Below are positions 16,289-23,251 of a stretch of DNA of 64,000 nt, piece by piece. The stretch is from Epibacterium ulvae (GTDB lineage: Bacteria; Pseudomonadota; Alphaproteobacteria; Rhodobacterales; Rhodobacteraceae). The position numbers and the translations under genes were made by a program. How positions within the stretch are numbered: the stretch's first letter is position 1; each line of letters starts with the position of its first letter. The stretch spans positions 124,001 through 188,000 of the forward strand of contig NZ_JAHHIR010000022.1 of the NCBI RefSeq assembly GCF_018678075.1, in the 5' to 3' direction. The notes under the pieces are model-generated. The model saw only the letters and a list, made by a program, of their open reading frames with translations, searched no databases and was not told the origin of the DNA.

Positions 16289-17314
16289 ATGCGGAACATA
16301 GGACCAGACAGCCATATGCAACGCGATGAAACACAGGCGCGGACCGAAGACCTGTGGGGAGAAATTGCACCAGATCTCGGAATGTCTGGTTTAGAGCCCC
16401 GTTTCCGCAGAATGAAGGTGAACTGCAGATATGTAGATCGGCGATGTGTTCTGGCGGTTTCTTTGTCCGACGGGACCGAATTGGTGTTACGTGCGGATTT
16501 TGGTGAAGACCGAATTGATCGGTTCCAGAGAATTGTGAACCGGCATCGTGCGGCTGCGCAGGGGGTCGAAGCTGTTGCCGGAGTCAATGTGCCCAAAATC
16601 ATCTGGCAGCACCCAACCCGCCACTTCACCGTGATGGAGTTTGCCCCAGGTGAAACCGCGTTTCGTGAGCTGGATCTGTCTGATTTTGGTTTGGCAAACC
16701 GCGCGCAAACCTTGCAACGGATTGGTCAAGCGGTTGCAGAACTACACGCATGTTCAAAGACGGAACAACGAGAATTCTGGCCGAAACACAACTTGAACCG
16801 GGTTGCAGACCGGGCGCGGGACGTTCGCTCCGGAGTCTTGGGTATGCGAAAAAAAGCGAAGTTTCTGGGCCTATGCGCTTATCTGCATCGCGCAGGACGA
16901 CGCGCGCGTGGTGTTTCTTTTGCGGGGGCGATCGAACATGGCGACTTGCATTTGCGGAACATATTGATGACAGAGGATACGGTCTCTTTCATTGATTTTG
17001 CCAATGATAGAAACGCGGTGCCTCAAAATGATATCGCGAACCTTTGGTTGGCAAATTGCCCTGATCACCTTGCACAAGCGGGGCAGAAAGTCGGATATGG
17101 GCAGGTTGCTGAGGCAGACTGGGCTGCGTTCTTTAGCGGATATGGGCAGGATTTTCGGCTGGACCCGGTTTTTCAATTCTGTTTTGCGATGCGCCTGTTC
17201 AGTGTCTGGCGGAGGCTTCCAGCGCCGATGGATCCGGTCGATCCACGCGCACAGGCAATGATCAATGGCGTCGTCTCAGTTTTCAACTGGCTGATAGAGA
17301 ACGAGCCGGACTGA
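16289..17314 (+). CDS. aminoglycoside phosphotransferase-family (APH/ChoK-like) kinase
   Basis: Protein-kinase-fold small-molecule phosphotransferase, about 341 residues. The catalytic loop is EHGDLHLRNILM (catalytic Asp and Asn) and the metal Asp is in VSFIDFAND. The N-terminal lobe has LRADFGEDRIDRFQ instead of a clear Lys-Glu pair. The substrate is unknown; homologues act on aminoglycosides, choline, homoserine or sugars, and some act on lipopolysaccharide core. It lies opposite to the flanking rimM and trmD genes and abuts rimM stop to stop (TGA then TTA with no gap). Three 60-base stretches counted by eye are 47-53% G+C, against about 65% in one similar stretch of trmD, suggesting acquisition. 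The start could also be the ATG at 16316. Confidence 0.75.
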   Translation: MRNIGPDSHMQRDETQARTEDLWGEIAPDLGMSGLEPRFRRMKVNCRYVDRRCVLAVSLSDGTELVLRADFGEDRIDRFQRIVNRHRAAAQGVEAVAGVNVPKIIWQHPTRHFTVMEFAPGETAFRELDLSDFGLANRAQTLQRIGQAVAELHACSKTEQREFWPKHNLNRVADRARDVRSGVLGMRKKAKFLGLCAYLHRAGRRARGVSFAGAIEHGDLHLRNILMTEDTVSFIDFANDRNAVPQNDIANLWLANCPDHLAQAGQKVGYGQVAEADWAAFFSGYGQDFRLDPVFQFCFAMRLFSVWRRLPAPMDPVDPRAQAMINGVVSVFNWLIENEPD

Positions 17315-17818
17315 TTACAGCACGCCTTCCGGGGGATCTGCAACAATGCGGCCTTTCTCCAGATCAACGGTCGGGACCGCAGCCAGGGTGAAGGGCAGCA
17401 GGACGGTGCCTTTTAGATTGGGGCCATGAAGCTCCAACAGGTCGCTGGCGCCGTGGTTTTGCACGGATTTAACCGTGCCCAACAGGGTGCCGCCGGTGTC
17501 ATAGACCTCAAGCCCCATCAGATCGGCGTGGTAGTATTCGTCGTCCGGCAGTTTGGGCATACGGTCGCGGGGGATGAACAGGCGCAGACCCTTGATGGCA
17601 TCGGCTTGTTCCTTGGTCTCAACCCCGCTCAGATGACCGGAAAACCCATTTTTGATCGGGCGCGACAACGTCAGCGTATAGGACTGGCTGCCGTCTTCAT
17701 TGGTCAGAGGCGAATACTCCGCGATCTCTTCCGGCACCGCGCAAAAGCTTTTGAGGCGGATTTCACCGCGTACGCCATAAGATCCGGCAACGGCTCCTAC
17801 ACAGATCAGATCGCTCAT
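17315..17818 (-). CDS. rimM: 16S rRNA processing protein RimM
   Basis: Ribosome maturation factor of 167 residues for the 30S head, which binds S19. The N-terminal RimM domain has the diagnostic start [21 protein letters not shown], and the C-terminal PRC-barrel reads [13 protein letters not shown], with [18 protein letters not shown] near the end. The frame is open 33 codons further upstream, but the ATG at 17818 gives the normal length and has GGAAA 8 bases ahead. It lies 4 bases after a small membrane-protein gene and further downstream of bluB and rpsP. Confidence 0.94.
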   Translation of the reverse strand: MSDLICVGAVAGSYGVRGEIRLKSFCAVPEEIAEYSPLTNEDGSQSYTLTLSRPIKNGFSGHLSGVETKEQADAIKGLRLFIPRDRMPKLPDDEYYHADLMGLEVYDTGGTLLGTVKSVQNHGASDLLELHGPNLKGTVLLPFTLAAVPTVDLEKGRIVADPPEGVL

Positions 17819-17822
17819 GTTG

Positions 17823-17969
17823 TCATTTCCCGACGCAATATCCCGCAGCGCCCCATTGGCCGCCGTTCTGGGCACATAATTCACGCTGGTGATAACGTTC
17901 AAACAGGATCCCTGCAAGAAAGGTTACCCCCAACAGGATGGCCAGTCGGATCAGACGAAAAATGATCAT
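17823..17969 (-). CDS. small single-pass membrane protein, 48 residues, unknown function
   Basis: A short gene easily missed by length filters. It begins [20 protein letters not shown] with one membrane helix (about residues 6-23), then a short cytoplasmic or periplasmic tail that ends in [17 protein letters not shown], with two Cys in a Cys-x3-Gly-Gly-x-Trp-x4-Gly-x-Cys pattern. Its ATG overlaps the bluB stop by 4 bases (ATGA) and its stop lies 4 bases before rimM, so it is tightly embedded and translationally coupled. The composition is protein-like and the frame is intact. I do not recognise the family. The two cysteines could form a disulfide or a metal knuckle. Confidence 0.72.
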   Translation of the reverse strand: MIIFRLIRLAILLGVTFLAGILFERYHQRELCAQNGGQWGAAGYCVGK

Positions 17970-18610
17970 CGCGTCTCAACTGGAACTGTGCCGCGCCGGT
18001 CTTCCCAGCCGACCTGCTGCAATTCCGGCGTGTCAGAGTATCGCTCGGGATAGCCGACGCAGAAATACCCGATGAGTTTCCATTGTGGTGGCACATCCAG
18101 ATCGCGGTTCATTTGCGCGGGATCCAGGATCGACACCCAGCCCAGGCCCAACCCTTCGGCGCGCAGACCCAGCCAAAACAGCATGATAGCTGCAACCACG
18201 GAATAGCGCCGCATCTCGGGCATGGTGGCGGCACCCAGGCCGCTGCCCTGTTCGGTGCCATCGTCGCAATAGATCGCGATCTGCTCCGGCGCGTCCCGCA
18301 TCCCCGACAGTTTGAGCGAGGCATAGGTTTCGGATTTATCACCGCTGTAGCCAGCAAGCGCATCTGCGTTTGCGGCCTCGAAATTCTTGAGCGCAGCAGC
18401 GCGCGCGCTGTCGCTTTTGACGCGAATGACGCGCCAGGGCTCGCTGAGCCCGACAGAAGGGGCCAGCTGAATCAGATCGAGGCAGCGCATAAACGCTGCC
18501 TCGTCAATTGCATCTCGCTTAAAGCGCCGCACATCGCGCCGAAGCTGCATCAGCAGCTCCAGCTGTCTGCGGAAGTCGTCCGTGAATCCAGTCCCCTCCC
18601 GCAGATCCAT
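17966..18610 (-). CDS. bluB: 5,6-dimethylbenzimidazole synthase BluB
   Basis: Nitroreductase-fold enzyme of 214 residues that cleaves reduced FMN with oxygen to form 5,6-dimethylbenzimidazole, the lower ligand of vitamin B12. BluB-type segments are RRDVRRFKRDAIDEAAF, LAPSVGLSEPWRVIRV, YASLKLSGMRDAPEQIAIYC, TMPEMRRYSVVAAI and GLGLGWVSILDP. The frame is open 55 codons upstream through rpsP in another phase, but family length and the alignment start support the ATG at 18610. It lies 4 bases after rpsP, an unusual place for a cobalamin gene. Other cobalamin genes (cobD, cobC) occur 25 kb away. Confidence 0.9.
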   Translation of the reverse strand: MDLREGTGFTDDFRRQLELLMQLRRDVRRFKRDAIDEAAFMRCLDLIQLAPSVGLSEPWRVIRVKSDSARAAALKNFEAANADALAGYSGDKSETYASLKLSGMRDAPEQIAIYCDDGTEQGSGLGAATMPEMRRYSVVAAIMLFWLGLRAEGLGLGWVSILDPAQMNRDLDVPPQWKLIGYFCVGYPERYSDTPELQQVGWEDRRGTVPVETR

Positions 18611-18614
18611 GCGC

Positions 18615-18989
18615 TTACTCCGCGGTTGCTTCTTCGGGGGCTTCAGCTGCTTCTGCGGCCTTGGCTGCTTTTTCTTCTGCGCGCTCTTGAGCTTTCTTGC
18701 CAGGAACGGCTTTCTCGGGGTTGTTGCGCTCTTTCTTGGCGACAACACCGGCAGCTTCCAGGAAGCGGGCAACACGGTCGGACGGCTGTGCGCCTTGGTC
18801 CATCCAGTATTTTACGCGGTCCAGGTCCAGCTTTACGCGCTCTTCGCTGTCTTTCGGCAGCAGGGGGTTGTAGGTGCCCAGCTTCTCGATGAAGCGGCCG
18901 TCACGTGGCATGCGGCTGTCCGCAGCAACAACACGGTAGAAGGGGCGTTTTTTCGAGCCACCACGGGCCAGACGGATCTTCATTGCCAT
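18615..18989 (-). CDS. rpsP: 30S ribosomal protein S16
   Basis: Ribosomal protein of 124 residues. The first ~80 residues are the S16 core ([20 protein letters not shown], then [20 protein letters not shown] and [12 protein letters not shown]). The tail after about residue 90 is an Ala/Glu/Lys-rich extension seen in alphaproteobacterial S16. It has AGGAG-like bases before the ATG and follows chorismate mutase, from which it is separated by a short hairpin. Strong codon bias fits high expression. Confidence 0.96.
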   Translation of the reverse strand: MAMKIRLARGGSKKRPFYRVVAADSRMPRDGRFIEKLGTYNPLLPKDSEERVKLDLDRVKYWMDQGAQPSDRVARFLEAAGVVAKKERNNPEKAVPGKKAQERAEEKAAKAAEAAEAPEEATAE

Positions 18990-19015
18990 TGTTCAATTCT
19001 CCTTTGATGGCGTGT

Positions 19016-19032
19016 CAGGGATGTGATCCCTG
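19016..19032 (-). other. intercistronic hairpin between chorismate mutase and rpsP
   Basis: A perfect 7-base stem (CAGGGAT with ATCCCTG) with a 3-base loop lies immediately after the chorismate mutase stop codon. There is no T tract. It could be an RNA processing or stability element separating the weakly translated upstream genes from highly expressed rpsP. Confidence 0.4.
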
Positions 19033-19329
19033 TTATTCCTGGTGTTTTTGGTGATGCTGAATGACTTCAGCGATAATGAAGTTGAGAAACTTCTTGGCGA
19101 ATTCGGGGTCCAGGTTGGCCCGTTTTGCCAGATCTTCGAGCCGCGCAATCTGGCGTTCCTCGCGAGAGGGGTCAGAGGGCGGCAGGCCGTGTTTAGCTTT
19201 CAGCTTGCCCACGGCCTGTGTGTGTTTGAACCGCTCACCCAGCGTGTAGACCAAAATGGCGTCCAGGCGGTCGATGCTTTCACGGTGGTCTTTGAGGATA
19301 TCCGCTGCGCGGGTCACATCATTAGTCAA
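19033..19329 (-). CDS. chorismate mutase, AroQ class
   Basis: Small all-helical chorismate mutase of 98 residues that converts chorismate to prephenate for Phe and Tyr synthesis. Helix 1 contains RESIDRLDAILVYTLGERFK, followed by AVGKLKAKHGLPPSDPSREE, which holds the Arg and Lys active-site positions of the AroQ fold, and the C-terminal helix FAKKFLNFIIAEVIQHH. The start is a TTG at 19329 with AAGGA 7 bases ahead; a GTG at 19317 is a fallback. The start overlaps the upstream GNAT remnant's stop by 8 bases, so its translation probably depends on ribosomes finishing that gene. Confidence 0.87.
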   Translation of the reverse strand: MTNDVTRAADILKDHRESIDRLDAILVYTLGERFKHTQAVGKLKAKHGLPPSDPSREERQIARLEDLAKRANLDPEFAKKFLNFIIAEVIQHHQKHQE

Positions 19330-19678
19330 GGGCCCATCCTTTTGGCTTGAACAGCGGGTCAGCGTAATGGCTGATCTCCATTTCGATCCCATGTGCCAGC
19401 TGGCTGTCGGCCAGATCGGCGGGGCTGGGGTGACGGTAGACGGCATCATTGCAATCAACTGTTGCGGCTGCGTGATCTTTGGCGGCACCCAGATGTTCCA
19501 CAAGGCGGATCGAATCCAGGTTCTTGGGGTCAATGTAGCTGACCGTCGTTGCCCAACCTAGGGTTTTGTAAAAGTAATCCCGTGTCGCATTGGTTGCTAC
19601 AGGATCCGGAGCGGCTTCGGTGGTTGAGCCGCGCAAGGTCAGGCGCTGGGTTTCGAGGGTTGAGATCGCGGTTGTCAT
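19322..19678 (-). pseudogene. internally deleted GNAT acetyltransferase (fourth of four tandem copies)
   Basis: 118 residues. The first ~15 residues (STLETQRLTLRG) match the N terminus of the neighbouring GNAT genes. A later stretch (ATRDYFYKTLGWATTVSYID, then SIRLVEHLGA and AVYRHPSP) matches their C-terminal third. Between them about 80 residues are missing, including the acetyl-CoA binding strand and the Gly-x-Gly-x-Ala loop, so it should not bind acetyl-CoA. The frame is intact through the deletion and it keeps 4-base and 8-base overlaps with its neighbours. It also has a C-terminal extension of about 25 residues with no match in the other copies. It may survive as a translational coupling leader for chorismate mutase. 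Confidence 0.75.
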
Positions 19679-20217
19679 GCGGCGCCTCCCTCAGGCGTGT
19701 TTTCCAACGGGTGACGCCAGATCTGGCAGGGTTTGCCAAAAAACACGCGGTCGCATTCATGGGTTGCGCCAAGGCGTTCGGCCAAGGCAGCAGAGCGGGC
19801 GTTGTGGGGACGGATGTAGGAAATCACCCCGTCCAATTTATACTCCTGCGCTCCAAAGGCTCGTGCGGCGCGGGCCGCCTCAAAAGCATATCCTTTGCCC
19901 TCGGCTGTGGCATAGACATGCCAGCCCAGTTCTGGCTCGTCCCAGCCCTCGTGATAGATGAAACCCACACGTCCCAGTGGGGCGTCGGTTTTCTTTTCCG
20001 CAACCAGCCACATGCCATAACCGCGCATCATCCAATGGCCCAGGCTGCTGCAAAAGCCGCGCCAGGCCTCACTCCGGTTCTGTGGCCCGCCAACAAATGC
20101 GGCCCGGTCCGATGCCATGAACTCCGCATGTGCCTCGAAATCCTTTTCGCGCGGGGCGCGCAGGACCAGACGTTGGGTTTCCAGTTCCGGGATCGGCAGG
20201 GTGAAAAACGCGCTCAT
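19675..20217 (-). CDS. GNAT-family N-acetyltransferase (tandem copy 3)
   Basis: RimJ/RimL-type acetyltransferase of 180 residues. It begins IPELETQRLVLRAPREKDFE, has the strand-helix acetyl-CoA site GWHVYATAEGKGYAFEAARA, and ends HNARSAALAERLGATHE. Closest relatives in the window are its two neighbours, implying local duplication. It overlaps both neighbours by 4 bases (ATGA). The substrate is unknown: the RimJ/RimL subgroup acetylates protein N termini or amino compounds. Position between ffh and rpsP hints at a link to translation but proves nothing. Confidence 0.85.
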   Translation of the reverse strand: MSAFFTLPIPELETQRLVLRAPREKDFEAHAEFMASDRAAFVGGPQNRSEAWRGFCSSLGHWMMRGYGMWLVAEKKTDAPLGRVGFIYHEGWDEPELGWHVYATAEGKGYAFEAARAARAFGAQEYKLDGVISYIRPHNARSAALAERLGATHECDRVFFGKPCQIWRHPLENTPEGGAA

Positions 20218-20762
20218 GCGGCACCTCCTGCGATCAAACTGTCCCGGCTCGGATGGCGATAGATCAAGGCGGGTTTGCCCGAAGGTGTGGACCAGTCGTC
20301 CTGCTCAAGCGTCGCGCCAAGGCGTTCGGCCAACCGGATAGACCGTGTGTTTTGCGGTGCGATCACACTGATAAGCGGGTCCCAGCCAAGGGTGTTATAG
20401 GCATAGTCGCGTGCGGCGCTTGCGGCGTTGAATGCAATGCCCTTGCCCTCAAACCCTGCAAAGGCACGCCAGCCAAGCTCGACCTGCAGCCAGCCTTCGG
20501 GGTTCCAGAACCCAGTTTGCCCTGCGATGCGTCGGCTTGCCTTGTCGACCACAGTAAACATGCCATAGCCGCGCAGCACCCAATGCCCGGTCTCGCAGGC
20601 AAAGCTGCGCCAAGCGGCTGGGTGATCCAGCGGGCCCCCGGTCATATGGCTGCGGTCACTGTTCATAAAATCGGCGTAAGCGTCGAAATCGTTGGCCTCG
20701 GGCGCGCGCAGCAGCAGCGTGTCGGTTTCGATCACCGGATATGAAAGCTGGGAGAGGCTCAT
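20214..20762 (-). CDS. GNAT-family N-acetyltransferase (tandem copy 2)
   Basis: 182 residues of the same subfamily as its neighbours. It begins YPVIETDTLLLRAPEANDFD. The acetyl-CoA site ELGWRAFAGFEGKGIAFNAA is slightly altered where the other copies have Tyr-Ala-Phe/Tyr-Glu-Ala: here it is Ile-Ala-Phe-Asn-Ala, so the glutamate is Asn. The C-terminal part reads APQNTRSIRLAERLGATLEQ. The 4-base overlaps on both sides show one transcript and coupled translation. The altered loop suggests the copies have diverged in substrate or activity. Confidence 0.85.
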   Translation of the reverse strand: MSLSQLSYPVIETDTLLLRAPEANDFDAYADFMNSDRSHMTGGPLDHPAAWRSFACETGHWVLRGYGMFTVVDKASRRIAGQTGFWNPEGWLQVELGWRAFAGFEGKGIAFNAASAARDYAYNTLGWDPLISVIAPQNTRSIRLAERLGATLEQDDWSTPSGKPALIYRHPSRDSLIAGGAA

Positions 20763-21289
20763 GCGTAGGCCTCCACCGAACCGTCGGTCTGGGGAATATG
20801 GCGATAGACCAGATCTTCGGGGTCTTCGCCGTGTTCCTTGGTGTCCAAAACTCCACCAAGGCGTTTGGCCAGGGCGATAGAACGCGCATTTTGGGGATCG
20901 ATGTAGGAGACCAGCGTTTGCAGGCCACGGGTTTCAAAGCCCCAGTCGCGTGCGGCGGATGCGGCCTCATAGGCGTAGCCTTGGCCTTCGTAGGCGGGGA
21001 ATACAATCCAGCCCAGTTCAACCTCGGGAAAGCGCGGTGGTTTGTTGATGCCGACCTGACCGATCAGCGTGTCGGTTTCGCGCAGCTCAACCGCCCAGGA
21101 GCCATAGCCCAGCCATTCCCAGCTGATGGTCTCTGCCGCGATCCAGCGCCACAGTTCATCATGGGAAATCGGCCCACCCATATAGCGTGCCCAATCGCTG
21201 GCAAACAGATCCACCATCGGCGTGATATCCTCACACCGGTGATGGCGCAGTCGCAGGCGCTGGGTTTCTATGGTGGGCGCTTGGGTCAC
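20759..21289 (-). CDS. GNAT-family N-acetyltransferase (tandem copy 1)
   Basis: 176 residues. It begins TIETQRLRLRHHRCEDITPM, has the acetyl-CoA site ELGWIVFPAYEGQGYAYEAA and ends with the family motif DPQNARSIALAKRLGGVLD. The start is a GTG placed directly after the ffh TAA with no intervening base, so it is translated by ribosomes leaving ffh. It is the least similar to the others at its C terminus (ends DGSVEAYA). It starts a run of four overlapping GNAT genes. Confidence 0.85.
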   Translation of the reverse strand: MTQAPTIETQRLRLRHHRCEDITPMVDLFASDWARYMGGPISHDELWRWIAAETISWEWLGYGSWAVELRETDTLIGQVGINKPPRFPEVELGWIVFPAYEGQGYAYEAASAARDWGFETRGLQTLVSYIDPQNARSIALAKRLGGVLDTKEHGEDPEDLVYRHIPQTDGSVEAYA

Positions 21290-22813
21290 TTATTTTTTCT
21301 TCCCAAATCCGGACAGACCGCCGGGCAGGCCCATACCGCCGCCAAGACCGGGCAGACCGCCGGGCAGGCCGCCTTTGCCACCGATCGCTTTGGCAGCTGC
21401 TTCCAGCGCTTTGGGGTCCATTTGCGAGGGGTCCATGCCAGCCATATCGGGCATGCCACCTTTGCCGCCCAGCATGCCTTTCATGGCCTGCTTCAGCATC
21501 TTGCCTTTGCCCATTTTGGACATTTTCTTCATCACGTCGGACATCTGGCGATGCATCTTCAACAGCTTGTTCAGCTCTGAGACTTCCATGCCGGCACCGG
21601 CCGCGATGCGTTTCTTGCGGCTGGCTTGCAGCAACGCGGGATTGGCGCGCTCTTTCTTGGTCATAGATTGCACAAGGGCGATCTGGCGTTTGATGACTTT
21701 GTCGTCCATGCCGGATTCTTCGACCTGTTTGGCCATTTTACCCATGCCTGGCATCATCTGCATCATGCCCTGCATGCCGCCCATCTGCTGCATCTGTTCA
21801 AGCTGCATGCGCAGGTCGTTCATATTGAACTGACCCTTCATCATGCGCTTCATCATCTTTTCGGCTTTTTCAGCCTCGATGGTTTCCTGGGCCTTTTCAA
21901 CCAAGGCAACAATGTCGCCCATGCCGAGGATCCGGCCGGCGATCCGGTCAGGCTCGAAGGTTTCAATGGCGTCCATCTTCTCGCCCAGACCGACAAAGCG
22001 GATCGGCTTGCCGGTGACCGCGCGCATCGACAGCGCCGCACCACCGCGCCCGTCGCCGTCCATCCGGGTGAGGACCACGCCCGAGATGCCAACCTTGGCG
22101 TCGAACTCTTCGGCGACCTCAACCGCGACCTGACCGGTCAGCCCATCGACCACCAGCAGGGTCTCGCGGGGTTCAACCGCGTTGCGGACCTGTTCGACCT
22201 CATCCATCAGGACTTCGTCGATGTGCAAACGGCCGGCCGTGTCGAGCATATAGACGTCGTAACCGCCCAGCATCGCCTGTTGTTTGGCGCGTTTGGCGAT
22301 GTCGACGGGTTTTTGTCCCTGAACGATTGGCAGCGTATCAACGCCGACTTGTTTGCCGAGAACCGCCAGCTGGTCCATCGCTGCCGGGCGATAGATGTCG
22401 AGGGAGGCCATCAAGACCTTTTTGCCCTCTTTCTCTTTCAGACGTTTGGCCAGCTTACCGGTGGTGGTCGTCTTACCAGAACCTTGCAGACCAACCATCA
22501 GGATCGGCGCAGGCGGGTTGTCGATTTTCAGAACGCCGGGATCAACGTCACCATGCAGGGTGTCGACCAGCGCGTCGTGCACGATCTTGACGACCTGTTG
22601 GCCGGGGGTGACGGATTTGGTCACAGCCTGGCCAGTGGCCTGGTCCTGCACCTTTTTGATAAATTCGCGCGCAACCGGCAGCGAGACGTCGGCTTCCAAG
22701 AGCGCCACGCGCACTTCGCGCAATGCGGTTTTGACGTCTTCCTCGGACAGGGCGCCTTGCTTGGTCAGCCGGTCGAAGACGCCGGATAGGCGTTCGGATA
22801 GATTTTCAAACAT
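21290..22813 (-). CDS. ffh: signal recognition particle protein Ffh
   Basis: SRP54 GTPase of 507 residues that targets ribosome-nascent chain complexes to FtsY and the Sec translocon. N domain, then G domain with GLQGSGKTTTTGKLAKRLK (G1), the LDTAGR box (G3) and GLGEKMDAIETFEPDRIAGR at its end. The Met-rich M domain (repeated Met-Gly-Gly and Met-Gln-Gln runs near residues 320-345, then SRKKRIAAGAGMEVSELNKL) binds SRP RNA and signal peptides. It ends in a Gly-rich tail with Lys-Lys-Lys. It is the first gene of the operon that leads to rpsP and rimM. Confidence 0.96.
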   Translation of the reverse strand: MFENLSERLSGVFDRLTKQGALSEEDVKTALREVRVALLEADVSLPVAREFIKKVQDQATGQAVTKSVTPGQQVVKIVHDALVDTLHGDVDPGVLKIDNPPAPILMVGLQGSGKTTTTGKLAKRLKEKEGKKVLMASLDIYRPAAMDQLAVLGKQVGVDTLPIVQGQKPVDIAKRAKQQAMLGGYDVYMLDTAGRLHIDEVLMDEVEQVRNAVEPRETLLVVDGLTGQVAVEVAEEFDAKVGISGVVLTRMDGDGRGGAALSMRAVTGKPIRFVGLGEKMDAIETFEPDRIAGRILGMGDIVALVEKAQETIEAEKAEKMMKRMMKGQFNMNDLRMQLEQMQQMGGMQGMMQMMPGMGKMAKQVEESGMDDKVIKRQIALVQSMTKKERANPALLQASRKKRIAAGAGMEVSELNKLLKMHRQMSDVMKKMSKMGKGKMLKQAMKGMLGGKGGMPDMAGMDPSQMDPKALEAAAKAIGGKGGLPGGLPGLGGGMGLPGGLSGFGKKK

Positions 22814-22894
22814 GCCCGCGGACTCCTTTGCCGGTTATCGGTTGTGCCCCTAGATGTAAGGAGCGGATGATCCATACGCAATCGCTCAGACGTG

Positions 22895-23045
22895 TGTCGC
22901 CACAACGTAAGGGCGATCCATGCACAAGCGCCCCCACGGGCGTAACACGCTGGTGGAGGGCGATCCCTGGCAAAGGCCGGGGACCGGAAGACTCAGAGAC
23001 TTCCGGATGGTTGACCGGGCGATACGCGCTTTGCCCTAGAGAGTC
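22895..23045. other. structured intergenic region upstream of ffh, possible RNA element
   Basis: The 438-base gap between ffh and the next gene codes for nothing convincing. Inside it, CCGGAAG (22984-22990) and CTTCCGG (23000-23006) form a perfect 7-base stem with a 9-base loop. The word GGGCGAT occurs three times (22911, 22958, 23017), and AAGGGC near 22910 can pair with GCCCT near 23034 to enclose the whole. It lacks the GGAAG-GAAGCAG core expected of SRP RNA. It could be an ffh 5' leader or a small RNA; the rest of the gap to 23251 shows nothing. Confidence 0.3.
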
Positions 23046-23251
23046 AACATATCCGAGCCGATTGCCTGCCTGCGCTTGGCTTGCTGAGGCTTGAGAGTAG
23101 GTTTAAACATGCGACCGGTTCTATCGCAAATACATTTTAGGTTCTGCCTGTACGCAGTTGTATCAGTGATTGCATCGCTGGGGGTGTCTACACTTTTGGA
23201 CGCTCTTACTGCCCTTTAGCGTGATACTTTTTTGAATTGAAAGTTAAACCG

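Noticed and set aside
21626-22789. Plus-strand open frame of 387 codons
   Set aside because: Antisense to ffh; the His-rich runs are the complement of the Met-rich M domain.
22860-23230. SRP (4.5S) RNA next to ffh
   Set aside because: The conserved GGAAG-GAAGCAG tetraloop-internal loop core is absent on both strands, so the structure there is not an SRP RNA.
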